Assembly (NCBI RefSeq): GCF_021044425.1 | Contig: NZ_JAJNEC010000008.1 | Coordinates: forward strand, 248,001 to 312,000 | From: Niabella pedocola | GTDB taxonomy: Bacteria; Bacteroidota; Bacteroidia; Chitinophagales; Chitinophagaceae | Direction: 5' to 3' | Length of the DNA stretch: 64,000 nucleotides | In this document: piece after piece, positions 42,330 through 51,204 of the stretch | How positions within the stretch are numbered: position 1 is the stretch's first letter | How the letters are laid out: every line of letters starts with the position of its first letter | Notes under the pieces: generated by a model | The model's database searches: none | The model's input: the letters and a program-made list of their open reading frames with translations, nothing else | What the model was told of the DNA's origin: nothing | Translations under genes and position numbers: made by a program

Positions 42330-43919
42330 TTACCACCCGGGTGTTTGCTTATATACACCACCACTCAGATTGATCTCGTCCGGCGCAATGGGCCAGGCCA
42401 TTTTTGCCTGGGTATAATTGCGGGCCGGCCAAACCTGCTGAATCGTGTAGGGTGAAGCGGGGTTGGATTTATCTGCATGATTCCGTCCGTGTAACGGAGC
42501 ATTGATCTTGGCTACATCGTTCCAGCGTTTCAGGTCCATCAACCGGTCTGTCCACTCACAGCCCAGTTCGCAACGGCGTTCGTGTTTTAAGTCATTGAGT
42601 GTAGGGTTCGCGATCGGCAGCAGGCCCACCCTCGCCCGTACTTCGTTCAGCGGTGCGGCGGCTTCCCCGTTCTTTCCCTGCTGAATGAGCGCCTCAGCCT
42701 TAAACAACAGGATCTCGGCATAACGCATCAACGGCAGGTTTAATGAAGTGGTGGGATAATCACCGTTCTGGTTGATCTTATCATTGGTCTTTGGATCGCT
42801 GTTAGAGCCATAGCTATAGGGCTCCATATATTTATTGATCTGGAAACCGGAGAGGCTATTGGTTGAAGAATAGCTCCGCTGCACCCCAAAAAACGTAAAC
42901 TTATCGCCAAATTTCAAAATGGTTGCTTCCCTGCGGGGATCATTCAGCTCATATTCGTCGTATAATTCCTCGGTTGGCTGAAAGTAGCCCCAGCCATTGT
43001 ATACACCCCAGCCTTTATTTTCCAGCACAACACCCATAAATTCAGACCCGCCCAGAGGTCCGGATGTTACAGACCATATATACTCACTGCTCCAGTTATT
43101 GGCAATGGTAAATACCGCTTTATAATTGTCTTTAGGCGTAGCCTTCCCGGTAATCAATGCCCGGCCGCATTCATTCTTGATGCGGTCACAAAGGGCGGGG
43201 ATCAACGTCCATTTGCTGGGATCGAATTGTGCCCAGTAGGCATAGGTTTTTACCAGGTAGCCCAGCGCCGCCGCTTTATGAGCCCGTCCTTTATTGGCAT
43301 CATCATAGGTACTGAACAACGGCAGGAGGTCGGCGGCCTTTTGCAGGTCGGCCGCAATGGCCGCATAATTATCCGTAACCGATTTTAGCTGCGGTAACAT
43401 CCGCTTGCCAAATTCCGGATTCTCTACAGCATCATAGGGCACGCCCTGGTCCTTATGCCCCCAGAGATAGGCCAGCCAGAAGTGGGCAAAAGCGCGCATA
43501 AAATACGCTTCCCCAAGCACCCGGCTCTTTAATGCATCGGAAACATTGGTGGCGTTTGCAGCACCGCTGATCGCAAGATTGGCCTTATTCAGCATCCAGT
43601 AAAGATCGTTCCAGCCATCCTTCATATAGCCCTCGTTACCAGAGCAGATAAAGTTCTTAATGTTCTCCCCATCGGCCTTGGAGCGCCCTACGATCAGATC
43701 ATCGCTGGCATTCTGCATCCAGAACAGGTTCCGGCCCCAGGTACCTTCATTGCGCATGGGTACATATAATGCTCCAATAGCCGAATTCACGTTATTTTCA
43801 CCATCCCATTGATACGCGGTGGAAGCCCTGCCCTGTGGTTTGGAGTCTACCCAATTTTTGCTGCAGGAAGCCAGTGTTAATATGCCTACGAGCAATATGG
43901 AAGTCAATTTATAGTTCAT
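42330..43919 (-). CDS. RagB/SusD-family nutrient-binding lipoprotein
   Basis: The ATG at 43919 gives a lipoprotein signal (MNYKLTSILLVGILTLASC) and 529 residues. SusD/RagB features include the helical TPR-like N-terminal half (GEAYFMRAFAHFWLAYLWG) and a C-terminal RYAEILLFKAEALIQQGK..LNEVRARVGL block with LKHERRCELGCEW. It binds glycan or other nutrients at the cell surface and hands them to the SusC partner encoded directly upstream. The ligand cannot be inferred. Confidence 0.95.
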   Translation of the reverse strand: MNYKLTSILLVGILTLASCSKNWVDSKPQGRASTAYQWDGENNVNSAIGALYVPMRNEGTWGRNLFWMQNASDDLIVGRSKADGENIKNFICSGNEGYMKDGWNDLYWMLNKANLAISGAANATNVSDALKSRVLGEAYFMRAFAHFWLAYLWGHKDQGVPYDAVENPEFGKRMLPQLKSVTDNYAAIAADLQKAADLLPLFSTYDDANKGRAHKAAALGYLVKTYAYWAQFDPSKWTLIPALCDRIKNECGRALITGKATPKDNYKAVFTIANNWSSEYIWSVTSGPLGGSEFMGVVLENKGWGVYNGWGYFQPTEELYDEYELNDPRREATILKFGDKFTFFGVQRSYSSTNSLSGFQINKYMEPYSYGSNSDPKTNDKINQNGDYPTTSLNLPLMRYAEILLFKAEALIQQGKNGEAAAPLNEVRARVGLLPIANPTLNDLKHERRCELGCEWTDRLMDLKRWNDVAKINAPLHGRNHADKSNPASPYTIQQVWPARNYTQAKMAWPIAPDEINLSGGVYKQTPGW

Positions 43920-43951
43920 ATACTGATTTTTAATTTGCTGTTTAACCATTT

Positions 43952-46900
43952 TTAAAACGTCAGGCGTACACCCGCTGCATAGATTCTTGATACGGGGAAC
44001 TGACCGCCGTCAAAACCATAACCACCCACTTCGGGGTCCATTCCGGAATATTTGGTAATGGTCAGCAGGTTATCCCCGCTGATATACACCCGCAGTTTCA
44101 TATTCCGGTATAGCTTGTTGAAGTTATAGCCCAGTACCACGCTTTTCAATCGCAGGTAATCGCCGTTTTCCAGGTACCAGTCGGAGGGGGTCTGGAAGTT
44201 TTTATTCGGGTCATTAGCGGAAATGCGGGGGATATTCGATCCCGTGTTGGCGGGCGACCAGGCGTCCAGAATCTTGTCCCAGCGGTTGTATCCCTGCTCG
44301 GATGCATTAAGTGTAGACTCTTTAAATATATGGAACAGCTTTACGCCGCCAACACCCTGCCAGAACATACTGAAATCAAAATTTTTCCAGCTGGCATTTG
44401 CGGTAAAGCCATAGGTCACTTTTGGAAAGGCATTGCCCATAAATACGCGGTCGTTCAGATCATCTAATTTACCATCACCGTTCTGATCAATAAACTTCAG
44501 ATCACCGGCCTTGGCATTCGGCTGTATCCGTTTGCCATCCGGACCTACATAAGCAGCCGCTTCTGCATCGGTTTGAAAAATGCCGCCGGTTTTGTACAGC
44601 CAGAATGAATTAAACGGCTGTCCTACCACCGAGCGATAGGGATTCATCGTACCCCGCCAGGTAATGCCGTCGTTGGTCCAGGCCGACTTGGGATTTTCAT
44701 CAATATAAGCCACCCGGTTCTTCAGGGTTGCAAAGTTTCCGTTCAGGTCATAGTTCAGCTCATTGATCCGGCCCCGCCAGGTAGCGCTGAATTCAAAGCC
44801 GGTATTTTTGATCTTCCCCTGGTTGATGATGGGCGCGCCAAATCCCATGGCAACCGGCCAGTTGGTGGTTTGTTTAGCGATCAAATCAATGGTCATTTTA
44901 TCAAAATAATCGGCAGTGATGGTCAGCCGGTCATTTAAAAGGCCGATGTCGATACCAATATCTTTTTGTTCCGAGCTTTCCCAGTTCAGTTTTGGATTGT
45001 TCAATTCATTCAGGTAATACACAAAGGTTTGCTGGCCTCCGTTACCCACCTGGAAAATATTATCTCTTGTAAGACTGGGATATCCGTAATAATAGCCGTC
45101 AGCGGAATTCCTGTAGTAACTCAGGATCGAATTAATATTTCCGATACGCCCCCAGCTGGCACGGATCTTCAGCAGATCTACGGCATCGGCCTTAAAGAAA
45201 GGTTCGGAGCTGATTTTCCAGGCGGCTGTTAGCCCCGGGAAATATTTGGAGCGGTTGTTTACCGGCAGCCGCTGGGCTATATCATTCCGCAGGCTGGCGG
45301 TCATGAAATAGCGGTCGGCCCAGCTATAGGAAAAACGTCCTACGTACGACAGGTTACGGTCTCTCCAATCCCAGTCGCTGGGCAGGATGTCAGTAAAATT
45401 ACCGGCAAAGGCAAAGAACTGTGCCCAGGTGGCTTCATTGTCAAATGTTTTTGCGGAAGCACTGAATCCTTTTGCGCTATTCTGCTGCGCCGTGGTGGAA
45501 AGCATCAGTCCCAGGCTATGTTGGTTAAACACCCGCGCATAATTCAGCGTATTCTCCCAGATCCAGTTATTCGACTTATCCGTCCGGTAATCCAGCTGGT
45601 TGGCATTATTGGGTTTGCCGGGCTCCGTACGGCGGGGTATAAAACTTTTATACAGCGATTGCCCCTGGCGGTAGGAGAAACGGGTAATGAATGAAAGTCC
45701 GCGCGTGAACAGGTTGTTAATCGTCAGTTCCGAAACCGACTGAATATCTATATTCTTATTATCGGGTTTATTCCGCAACAGGGTGGCCACCGGGTTTACT
45801 ACATCCCCATGAATACCCAGGTAGGCCGATTCCCGCGGACCTACGCCGCCAAAACTGCCGTCCGGGTAATACACCGTGGCCGAGCGCGGCATATAAATCG
45901 CCGACAGGATGGTACCATCGTAACCACTTTCGGTTAACGTACCGCGGCTATCGCTATTGTTATAAAACAGTTCCTGTCTGAATTTTACATTGGGTGCAAT
46001 TTGATAGCCTGCGTTGAATCGCAGTGACATATTTTTTGCATAAGTATTGAGGAGGGTTCCCTGGTTTTCTTCGTAACGCCCCTGGAACAACGTGCTGAAT
46101 TTTTCAGTACCGGCATTCAGGGTTACCGTATGGCGCTGAATCAACCCGGTACGGAAAATGGAACCAACCCAGTCTGTACGGGTTTCCTGCGCGTACGGAT
46201 TTTTAGTCGCATTCCATCCATCCAACGGCTGGGAGCCGGCATTGGCTGCAGCCAAATTGGCCACCTCTGCTTCCTTCTCCGCGGTTAACGACTGCGGTAA
46301 GCGCCAGGCTTTTTTTGCACCCGCAAAGCCGGCGTATTCTACCGTAGGTTCTCCTTTTTTAGCCTGCCGGGTAGTTACCAGAATGACGCCGGCTGCACCG
46401 GAGAAAGCACCATAAATAGCCGCAGATGCAGCATCCTTTAATACAGTAATGGATTCTACATCCGCCGGGTTATAGGGCGCATTGGGCACCCCGTCTACCA
46501 CATATAGCGGGCTTTCCCCGCTCCGGTTACCAATACCCCGGATCACCACTTTTGCACCCCGGTCCGGATGCCCTCCGTCGTTGGTTACGGTGATACCCGG
46601 TACCTTTCCCTGCATCATATTTTCTACGTTCAGCACCGGTCTGCTTTTGGCCTGCTCCAGGTCCGGAACCGTTGCCACGGCCGCCGAAAGATCCTTCTTG
46701 CGCATAGAGCCATAACCGATAACCACCACCTTATCCAAGGCACTTCCGCTGGGCTGCAGCTCCACACTGATGGAAATGCGGCTGCTTTCATTCACCTCAT
46801 AACCCTCCAGGGTATCCGACTGATACCCTACATAACTCACAATAAAACGGTACCCGGTTCCCAGCGGGATATTGCTGAACTGAAAGATCCCGTTCTGATT

Positions 46901-47092
46901 GGTGGCCGTGCTTAGTGCCTTTGAGGCATTGCCTCCCTCGTTTGTTTTCTGAAGAAGTACGGAGGCACCGGCCATCGGCTCTCCCTTCTCATTTTTTACC
47001 ACTCCCGTTGCGGAGTTGGTTCCGCCGCCCTGCCCAAATGCAATACAAGGGGCACAGACAAGCCATAGCAGTACGATGCGTAATTGCTTCAT
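43952..47092 (-). CDS. SusC/RagA-family TonB-linked outer-membrane transporter
   Basis: The 1046-residue protein starts with a signal peptide (MKQLRIVLLWLVCAPCIAFG), then a carboxypeptidase-regulatory-like domain (about 25-110, SATGVVKNEKGEPMAGASV), the plug (VIGYGSMRKKDLSAAV, GKVPGITVTNDGG, PLYVVDGVPN) and a SusC barrel ending AAGVRLTF. It has no N-terminal secretin/STN signalling domain. It forms the import complex with the SusD homologue downstream (gap 32 bases) and lies after fecR, probably under control of the ECF sigma factor. Confidence 0.95.
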   Translation of the reverse strand: MKQLRIVLLWLVCAPCIAFGQGGGTNSATGVVKNEKGEPMAGASVLLQKTNEGGNASKALSTATNQNGIFQFSNIPLGTGYRFIVSYVGYQSDTLEGYEVNESSRISISVELQPSGSALDKVVVIGYGSMRKKDLSAAVATVPDLEQAKSRPVLNVENMMQGKVPGITVTNDGGHPDRGAKVVIRGIGNRSGESPLYVVDGVPNAPYNPADVESITVLKDAASAAIYGAFSGAAGVILVTTRQAKKGEPTVEYAGFAGAKKAWRLPQSLTAEKEAEVANLAAANAGSQPLDGWNATKNPYAQETRTDWVGSIFRTGLIQRHTVTLNAGTEKFSTLFQGRYEENQGTLLNTYAKNMSLRFNAGYQIAPNVKFRQELFYNNSDSRGTLTESGYDGTILSAIYMPRSATVYYPDGSFGGVGPRESAYLGIHGDVVNPVATLLRNKPDNKNIDIQSVSELTINNLFTRGLSFITRFSYRQGQSLYKSFIPRRTEPGKPNNANQLDYRTDKSNNWIWENTLNYARVFNQHSLGLMLSTTAQQNSAKGFSASAKTFDNEATWAQFFAFAGNFTDILPSDWDWRDRNLSYVGRFSYSWADRYFMTASLRNDIAQRLPVNNRSKYFPGLTAAWKISSEPFFKADAVDLLKIRASWGRIGNINSILSYYRNSADGYYYGYPSLTRDNIFQVGNGGQQTFVYYLNELNNPKLNWESSEQKDIGIDIGLLNDRLTITADYFDKMTIDLIAKQTTNWPVAMGFGAPIINQGKIKNTGFEFSATWRGRINELNYDLNGNFATLKNRVAYIDENPKSAWTNDGITWRGTMNPYRSVVGQPFNSFWLYKTGGIFQTDAEAAAYVGPDGKRIQPNAKAGDLKFIDQNGDGKLDDLNDRVFMGNAFPKVTYGFTANASWKNFDFSMFWQGVGGVKLFHIFKESTLNASEQGYNRWDKILDAWSPANTGSNIPRISANDPNKNFQTPSDWYLENGDYLRLKSVVLGYNFNKLYRNMKLRVYISGDNLLTITKYSGMDPEVGGYGFDGGQFPVSRIYAAGVRLTF

Positions 47093-47178
47093 AACAGATT
47101 TTGATTTAGTTTTTCTTAAAAATCCGGATTCCTCCCGGGTGTGAACATGCTTATTTATCTGGATACAGGCATTCTGGT

Positions 47179-48195
47179 TTAATCGCTGGTACGGATCAGG
47201 AACCCTGTTGTTGTTTTCTCCATTTTAAGATGATTTAACAATACAAGTGTATTCAGAAACTGCTCGATGGTTTCTGAAGATGGCCGGTAGGTACCGGTAA
47301 AACGCATATCCTTTACTGCGGCTTCGTTGAACCCGATCTTTATATGATATGCCCGTTCTATTTTTTTAAACACCGTGTTCATGGGTTCATTATCAAATTC
47401 CAAAACCGTTGTAATGGGTTCTGAAAGTTGCTCTGGTACCGGCCTTTCCGGCAACGGCCGGTCGCCGAACCGCCGCACCTTGTTAGAGAAATCGAGGTTA
47501 TTGAACAACAGTTCCTGCCCGGGTTTAAGGAACACCGCTTCCATCTTCTTGGTTACATGTGCTTCTTTCTTTACCACCACTTTTCCTTCCAGCAACCGGA
47601 TACTGGTCATCAGCGCATCTTTATCCTCCACGCTAAAAACGGTTCCCAGGGCCGTTACATTAATGTTCCGGGTATGTACACAAAAGGGCTTTGAATGGTC
47701 TTTTGCAACGGAAAAGGAAGCATTCCCGGATAACTGCACATCCCTGCGCGCTCCAAATACGGAATCATATTCCAGCATACTGCCCGGCGCCAGTGCCACC
47801 TGCGAGCCGTCCGGAAGCTTTATATTCTTTACGATAAAAGAAGCATTGTTCACCTGCACACAAGCCATCGCCGCCGGTTCCTGCACAAATGCCGGCGCCT
47901 TTTGCTGCATTTGAAAATATGCCAGGCCCGCCAGCAGTACCAGTATTGCAGCAGCGGCACTCCATCGCAGGTAATAGGTACGCCTGCGCATGCTTCTAAG
48001 CAAATACCGCTGCATTCGCTCGGACGCACCCGGAGGTATGGTACCGGTGGCTTGAAATTGCTCCCAGCCCTGGTCGGTCATATAGGGTTCCAGTATTTCC
48101 GGATGCTTTGCCAGCCATGCCCTTATCCCGGCCTCCTGTTCTTTTGAACAGCGTCCTGCAAAAAAGCGTTGCAATAATTCCGGAGACATTTCCAT
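47179..48195 (-). CDS. FecR-family anti-sigma factor with DUF4974-type C-terminus
   Basis: The ATG at 48195 starts MEMSPELLQRFFAGRCSKEQE, a typical cytoplasmic sigma-binding region, followed by a membrane helix (about 80-98, WSAAAAILVLLAGLAYF). The FecR periplasmic domain (about 115-235) and a DUF4974-like C-terminal domain (about 270-335, VLEFDNEPMNTVFKKIERAY) follow. That domain has the look of the STN fold missing from the adjacent SusC. It holds the sigma factor until an outer-membrane signal arrives. It is encoded between the sigma factor and susC. Confidence 0.92.
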   Translation of the reverse strand: MEMSPELLQRFFAGRCSKEQEAGIRAWLAKHPEILEPYMTDQGWEQFQATGTIPPGASERMQRYLLRSMRRRTYYLRWSAAAAILVLLAGLAYFQMQQKAPAFVQEPAAMACVQVNNASFIVKNIKLPDGSQVALAPGSMLEYDSVFGARRDVQLSGNASFSVAKDHSKPFCVHTRNINVTALGTVFSVEDKDALMTSIRLLEGKVVVKKEAHVTKKMEAVFLKPGQELLFNNLDFSNKVRRFGDRPLPERPVPEQLSEPITTVLEFDNEPMNTVFKKIERAYHIKIGFNEAAVKDMRFTGTYRPSSETIEQFLNTLVLLNHLKMEKTTTGFLIRTSD

Positions 48196-48248
48196 ATTGT
48201 ATTGTTCGTACAAACAAAAAAAATCCCCTACACGGGTACACACTTTTT

Positions 48249-48776
48249 TTAAAAAAATACTGAAAGGGTTTTCTTCAGCCTGCGAACGGCTCTTGTAACG
48301 TGCGTTTCAACGGTTTTGGCAGAAATGGAAAGCAGGGCTGCGGTTTCTTTATGAGAAAGGTCGTTGATACGGGTTTGGGTAAGCACCTGTTGCTGCATCA
48401 CCGGCAGGTTGTGAATGGTCTTCATTACCCGCTTCAGGTCATCCTTCATTTCAATGGCGGTTATCACCGAACCTTCTTCGGTAAGCACTTCGGGGTGCGG
48501 AAGCTGCACCACTTCCCGGATCTTATTTTTACGCAGCAGATCGATCAGGGTACTTTTGGCTACCCGGAATAACTGGGTAGACAGGCTGTATTCTGTAGAT
48601 AATTTTTTCCGTTGCTCCCATATCTTTATAAAACTCAGCTGCACCGTTTCTTCGGCCAGCCATTCGGAACGGGTATACATATAAATGTACTGATACAGGC
48701 GTGCATGAAACAAGTTGTAAAACTCGTGAAATGACTCCTGATCTCCCTCCCTGATTTTTTGAAGCATTGCAAGCAT
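48249..48776 (-). CDS. ECF RNA polymerase sigma factor
   Basis: Starting at 48776 (MLAMLQKIREGDQESFHEFY) the protein has 175 residues, normal for ECF sigma-70 factors. Region 2 (YNLFHARLYQYIYMYTRSEWLAEETVQ) and region 4 (LSHKETAALLSISAKTVETHVTRAVRRLKK) are clear. A promoter ends just upstream, which argues against the longer frame to 48986. It should direct transcription of the fecR-susC-susD group when released by FecR. Confidence 0.94.
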   Translation of the reverse strand: MLAMLQKIREGDQESFHEFYNLFHARLYQYIYMYTRSEWLAEETVQLSFIKIWEQRKKLSTEYSLSTQLFRVAKSTLIDLLRKNKIREVVQLPHPEVLTEEGSVITAIEMKDDLKRVMKTIHNLPVMQQQVLTQTRINDLSHKETAALLSISAKTVETHVTRAVRRLKKTLSVFF

Positions 48777-48797
48777 ATACCGGCTGGTAGTCAACTT

Positions 48798-48827
48798 TAA
48801 AGTTACATCAATATTTACACAAAACAA
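48798..48827 (-). promoter_or_regulatory. Promoter of the ECF sigma gene
   Basis: On the minus strand, TTG (48827-48825), a 19-base spacer and TAACTTTA (48805-48798, one mismatch to TAnnTTTG) lie about 22 bases before the ATG at 48776. The spacing fits Bacteroidota -33/-7 promoters. Confidence 0.55.
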
Positions 48828-49100
48828 TACACACCCGGCGGCCGCGAAATCAGATCGTTGCGCCTGTAACGAGGCGCTCCTTCGGGTCTCATGTTGCTCC
48901 GGAAGTTTTATGAAGATAGTACTTTTGGAAATACCCGGCCCTTTCCCGTAGCCTTCGGTTCCAAATATAACAATCTGGTAATCCACCTGCGGTTTCGGGT
49001 ATTGGGCCCGCTGTATATTATTTTTATCCTTCCTTTCTGGAAATCAACAACAAAATCCTAACTTGGCACCCACACGATTGTAATTAAATACGATACGATT
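48828..49100. other. Divergent intergenic stretch
   Basis: The rest of the 324-base gap between the sigma gene and the phosphoesterase gene shows no gene or repeat. TAACTTGG at about 49060, one mismatch from TAnnTTTG, could serve the plus-strand gene. Confidence 0.35.
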
Positions 49101-49103
49101 ATG

Positions 49104-49940
49104 ATGCGATACTTACTGGCGATGACGCTTATATGCGGAACCCTTTATCATGCTGCGGCGCAACAGCTCAAGGTGGCCACGTTCAATATCCGGATGGAAA
49201 CCAATGCCGATCAGGGCAATCTTTGGAAAGACCGGGCCACGCCTGTAGCCAACCTGATCCGTTACCACGATTTTGATGTGTTTGGAACCCAGGAAGGTTT
49301 TAAAAACCAGCTGGATGATATCAGCGAGCGCCTGCCTGCTTATGCACGCTATGGTAAAGGGCGCGACGATGGAGCGGATAAAGGCGAGCATTCTGCCATT
49401 TTTTATAAAAAGGATCAATTCACGCTGTTACAATCCGGCGATTTCTGGTTGTCGGAAACGCCGGATAAACCGGGAAAAGGCTGGGATGCCCGTTGCTGCA
49501 ACCGCATTTGTTCCTGGGTAGCCCTGAAAGATAAAAAGACCGGCAAAAAATTCTATTTTTTCAGCGTGCATTTTGATCATGAGGGAAAAGTAGCCCGTGT
49601 GGAAAGTGCCAAACTGATGCTTAAAAAAATCGCGGTCATCGCCGGCAAGAGCAATGCAGTGCTGGTGGGAGACCTGAACGGCGACCGGAATTCGGAGTGG
49701 TACCGTATCCTCGAAAATTCAACACTGCTGAGAGATAGTTACCAGGATGTAAAGGAACCCTACGCAAACAACGGATCCTTTAATGCCTTTGGCAAATCGG
49801 TAAACCGTACCGAAGTGATCGATCATATTTTCATCACCCGGAATGGCAATGCCCGGAGTTGGGGTATCTTAACGGATACCTACCAAGGCAAATATCCTTC
49901 AGACCACTTCCCCGTAGAAGCCGTTATCCGTTTTAAATAG
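49104..49940 (+). CDS. Secreted endonuclease/exonuclease/phosphatase-fold protein
   Basis: The protein has a signal peptide (MRYLLAMTLICGTLYHAAAQ) and 278 residues; an adjacent ATG at 49101 is equally possible. EEP-fold motifs are VATFNIRMETN, GTQEG (metal Glu), VHFDHEG, VLVGDLNGDRNS and the C-terminal SDHFPVEAV. The fold includes nucleases, inositol-phosphate phosphatases and sphingomyelinases; export and the single-domain form do not decide among them. It is divergent from the sigma-fecR-susCD group and may act on the same nutrient. Confidence 0.85.
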   Translation: MRYLLAMTLICGTLYHAAAQQLKVATFNIRMETNADQGNLWKDRATPVANLIRYHDFDVFGTQEGFKNQLDDISERLPAYARYGKGRDDGADKGEHSAIFYKKDQFTLLQSGDFWLSETPDKPGKGWDARCCNRICSWVALKDKKTGKKFYFFSVHFDHEGKVARVESAKLMLKKIAVIAGKSNAVLVGDLNGDRNSEWYRILENSTLLRDSYQDVKEPYANNGSFNAFGKSVNRTEVIDHIFITRNGNARSWGILTDTYQGKYPSDHFPVEAVIRFK

Positions 49941-50070
49941 CAGCTCCGGACCGGTATGCATCCAAAACGTTACCGGCATCCGGCAGGCAGGGTTGAAAAA
50001 TTTTCCGGCGGCGCCCCGGTGGAGGTCCGGGTATACCAAACTGTACGCTTATTGACCAAGGTATCAAATG

Positions 50071-50104
50071 CGTTAAAAAATACCCCAAATAGGGTATTTT
50101 TAAC
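50071..50104. promoter_or_regulatory. NarL-like 7-2-7 inverted heptamer upstream of the LuxR-type gene
   Basis: The core TACCCCAAATAGGGTA (50081-50096) reads as two inverted heptamers TACCCCA and TAGGGTA (reverse TACCCTA) around two bases, the format bound by NarL-type regulators (TACYYMT). The flanks extend the inverted repeat to about 14 pairs. Its centre lies about 42 bases before the predicted transcript start of the regulator gene. Confidence 0.55.
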
Positions 50105-50118
50105 GTATTAATAAAAAA

Positions 50119-50126
50119 TACCTTTG
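50119..50126 (+). promoter_or_regulatory. -7 element TACCTTTG of the LuxR-type gene
   Basis: An exact TAnnTTTG match 25 bases before the ATG at 50152 and 38 bases after the start of the heptamer palindrome. The -33 region has no TTG, consistent with a promoter that depends on an activator. Confidence 0.5.
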
Positions 50127-50151
50127 ATATACAAATCATAACCGCTTAAAT

Positions 50152-50631
50152 ATGAGTGATCCTGCCGAGGTTCATAACAGAAGACAGACTTCCGTATCCT
50201 ACCGGGTTCAGGAGAAACAGAATGGTACTGCAAATTTATCAGAGGTTGTTAAAGCCGAAGCAGCGTTAACAGGCAATGATAATCTCCTTGGCATCACGAT
50301 GGAAATCATCCGGCAAAACGCCACTCCCAAAAAAAAGAAGATCACATTATCTATAAAATTAGACCGGGATGAGGTTTTTGAATACGTTAAAACGATCGAT
50401 TTCTACCTGAAAAACAAGCCCATGCTCTCTAAATACAAAAAGAGTATCGAACAGCTGAGCACCCGGGAAAAACAGATCTGCGGCCTGCTCTCAAAGGGGC
50501 ATTCCAGCACTGAAATCGGTAGCCTGCTTTTTATTTCCACGGATACCGTAAGAACCCACCGGAAAAATATTTTCAGGAAGCTGGGATGCAACAGCGTAAA
50601 AGAACTCATTTTTTACTCGATGCTGCTGTAA
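50152..50631 (+). CDS. LuxR/NarL-type transcriptional regulator without receiver domain
   Basis: The 159-residue protein has a typical LuxR/GerE helix-turn-helix at about 100-157 (LSTREKQICGLLSKGHSSTEIGSLL, then STDTVRTHRKNIFRKLGC). The first 95 residues are not a receiver: they are polar with a Lys-rich stretch (PKKKKITLSIKL) and a likely helical linker (DEVFEYVKTIDFYLKNKP). The input is unknown. It lies between two almost identical NarL-like palindromes and is probably autoregulated. Confidence 0.85.
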   Translation: MSDPAEVHNRRQTSVSYRVQEKQNGTANLSEVVKAEAALTGNDNLLGITMEIIRQNATPKKKKITLSIKLDRDEVFEYVKTIDFYLKNKPMLSKYKKSIEQLSTREKQICGLLSKGHSSTEIGSLLFISTDTVRTHRKNIFRKLGCNSVKELIFYSMLL

Positions 50632-50683
50632 CTGCCCGTCATTCCTGATGGATCTTTATGGCGCTGCGGCTAGTGGTCAAAAA

Positions 50684-50699
50684 TACCCCAATTGGGGTA
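50684..50699. promoter_or_regulatory. Second NarL-like 7-2-7 palindrome
   Basis: TACCCCAATTGGGGTA is a perfect palindrome (20 bases with its AA/TT flanks) made of inverted TACCCCA heptamers around two bases, like the site before the regulator gene. It lies downstream of that gene. Confidence 0.55.
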
Positions 50700-50722
50700 T
50701 TGCCGGGGATAACAAAGTAGGT

Positions 50723-50730
50723 GATATTTG
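50723..50730 (+). promoter_or_regulatory. -7-like element GATATTTG behind the second palindrome
   Basis: It matches TAnnTTTG in all but the first base and starts 39 bases after the start of the palindrome; at the regulator promoter the distance is 38. This near-identical layout suggests a second promoter under the same control. Confidence 0.4.
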
Positions 50731-50766
50731 TAGCCAGAATTACAACCAGATAGATTAACAGGATGC

Positions 50767-50913
50767 ATGCAGCCTAAATCTGCTTATGACAGCTTCAGAC
50801 CGATCATTGTCCGTCATATCAGTTTAGCCTACCAGATTGGTAGCGCCAAAATCGGCAGGTTTTTGTGTAAAACGCTTACCACGCATGTTTTGTTTTTTTA
50901 TAGCGGAGCTTGA
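50767..50913 (+). CDS. Possible 48-residue small protein behind the second palindrome
   Basis: ATG CAG CCT opens a frame of 48 codons (MQPKSAYDSFRPIIVRH...) ending at TGA 50911-50913, with AGGA just before the ATG. It would be the first frame on a transcript from the element at 50723. Composition is not clearly coding and no family is recognised; the transcript could equally be non-coding. Confidence 0.2.
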   Translation: MQPKSAYDSFRPIIVRHISLAYQIGSAKIGRFLCKTLTTHVLFFYSGA

Positions 50914-51117
50914 TTTTTTCGAATTGGCAGGTATTGCCGTATTTGAAAATTCAGGCCATAAAGCGGGTGATGCCGGGTATCATTTAAGAGCGGCATTTCT
51001 GAAAAAAAAGTAGATGTCCTTACCCTCGTTTTTCAGTCCGGAAACGATCAGGTAACATAAATAAGATATTTTATGAATGTGCTTTATGCACTTAATAAAA
51101 AAGGATCGAGGTTTACA

Positions 51118-51149
51118 TTGAAAGCAAAAAAACGTCCATCTTAACTTTG
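51118..51149 (+). promoter_or_regulatory. Complete -33/-7 promoter in the intergenic region
   Basis: TTG (51118-51120), a 21-base spacer and TAACTTTG (51142-51149) form one of the best Bacteroidota-type promoters in the window. No gene follows within range; a terminator does. Confidence 0.55.
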
Positions 51150-51154
51150 TATAA

Positions 51155-51204
51155 GTGGTGTTTATTTTGAAGGCTGTCCTATTCTTAGGGCAGCTCTTTT
51201 TTTT
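51155..51204 (+). ncRNA. Candidate small RNA of about 50 bases
   Basis: It lies between a complete promoter (51118-51149) and an intrinsic terminator: a nine-pair stem (51172-51180 with 51087-like mates at 51187-51195, two G-T pairs, six-base loop) followed by eight T (51197-51204). There is no ATG in the interval. The start is estimated from the -7 element. Confidence 0.35.
51172..51204 (+). terminator. Intrinsic terminator after the orphan promoter
   Basis: GGCTGTCCT pairs with AGGGCAGCT around a six-base loop and is followed by C and eight T. It lies about 20 bases beyond the predicted transcript start. Confidence 0.7.
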
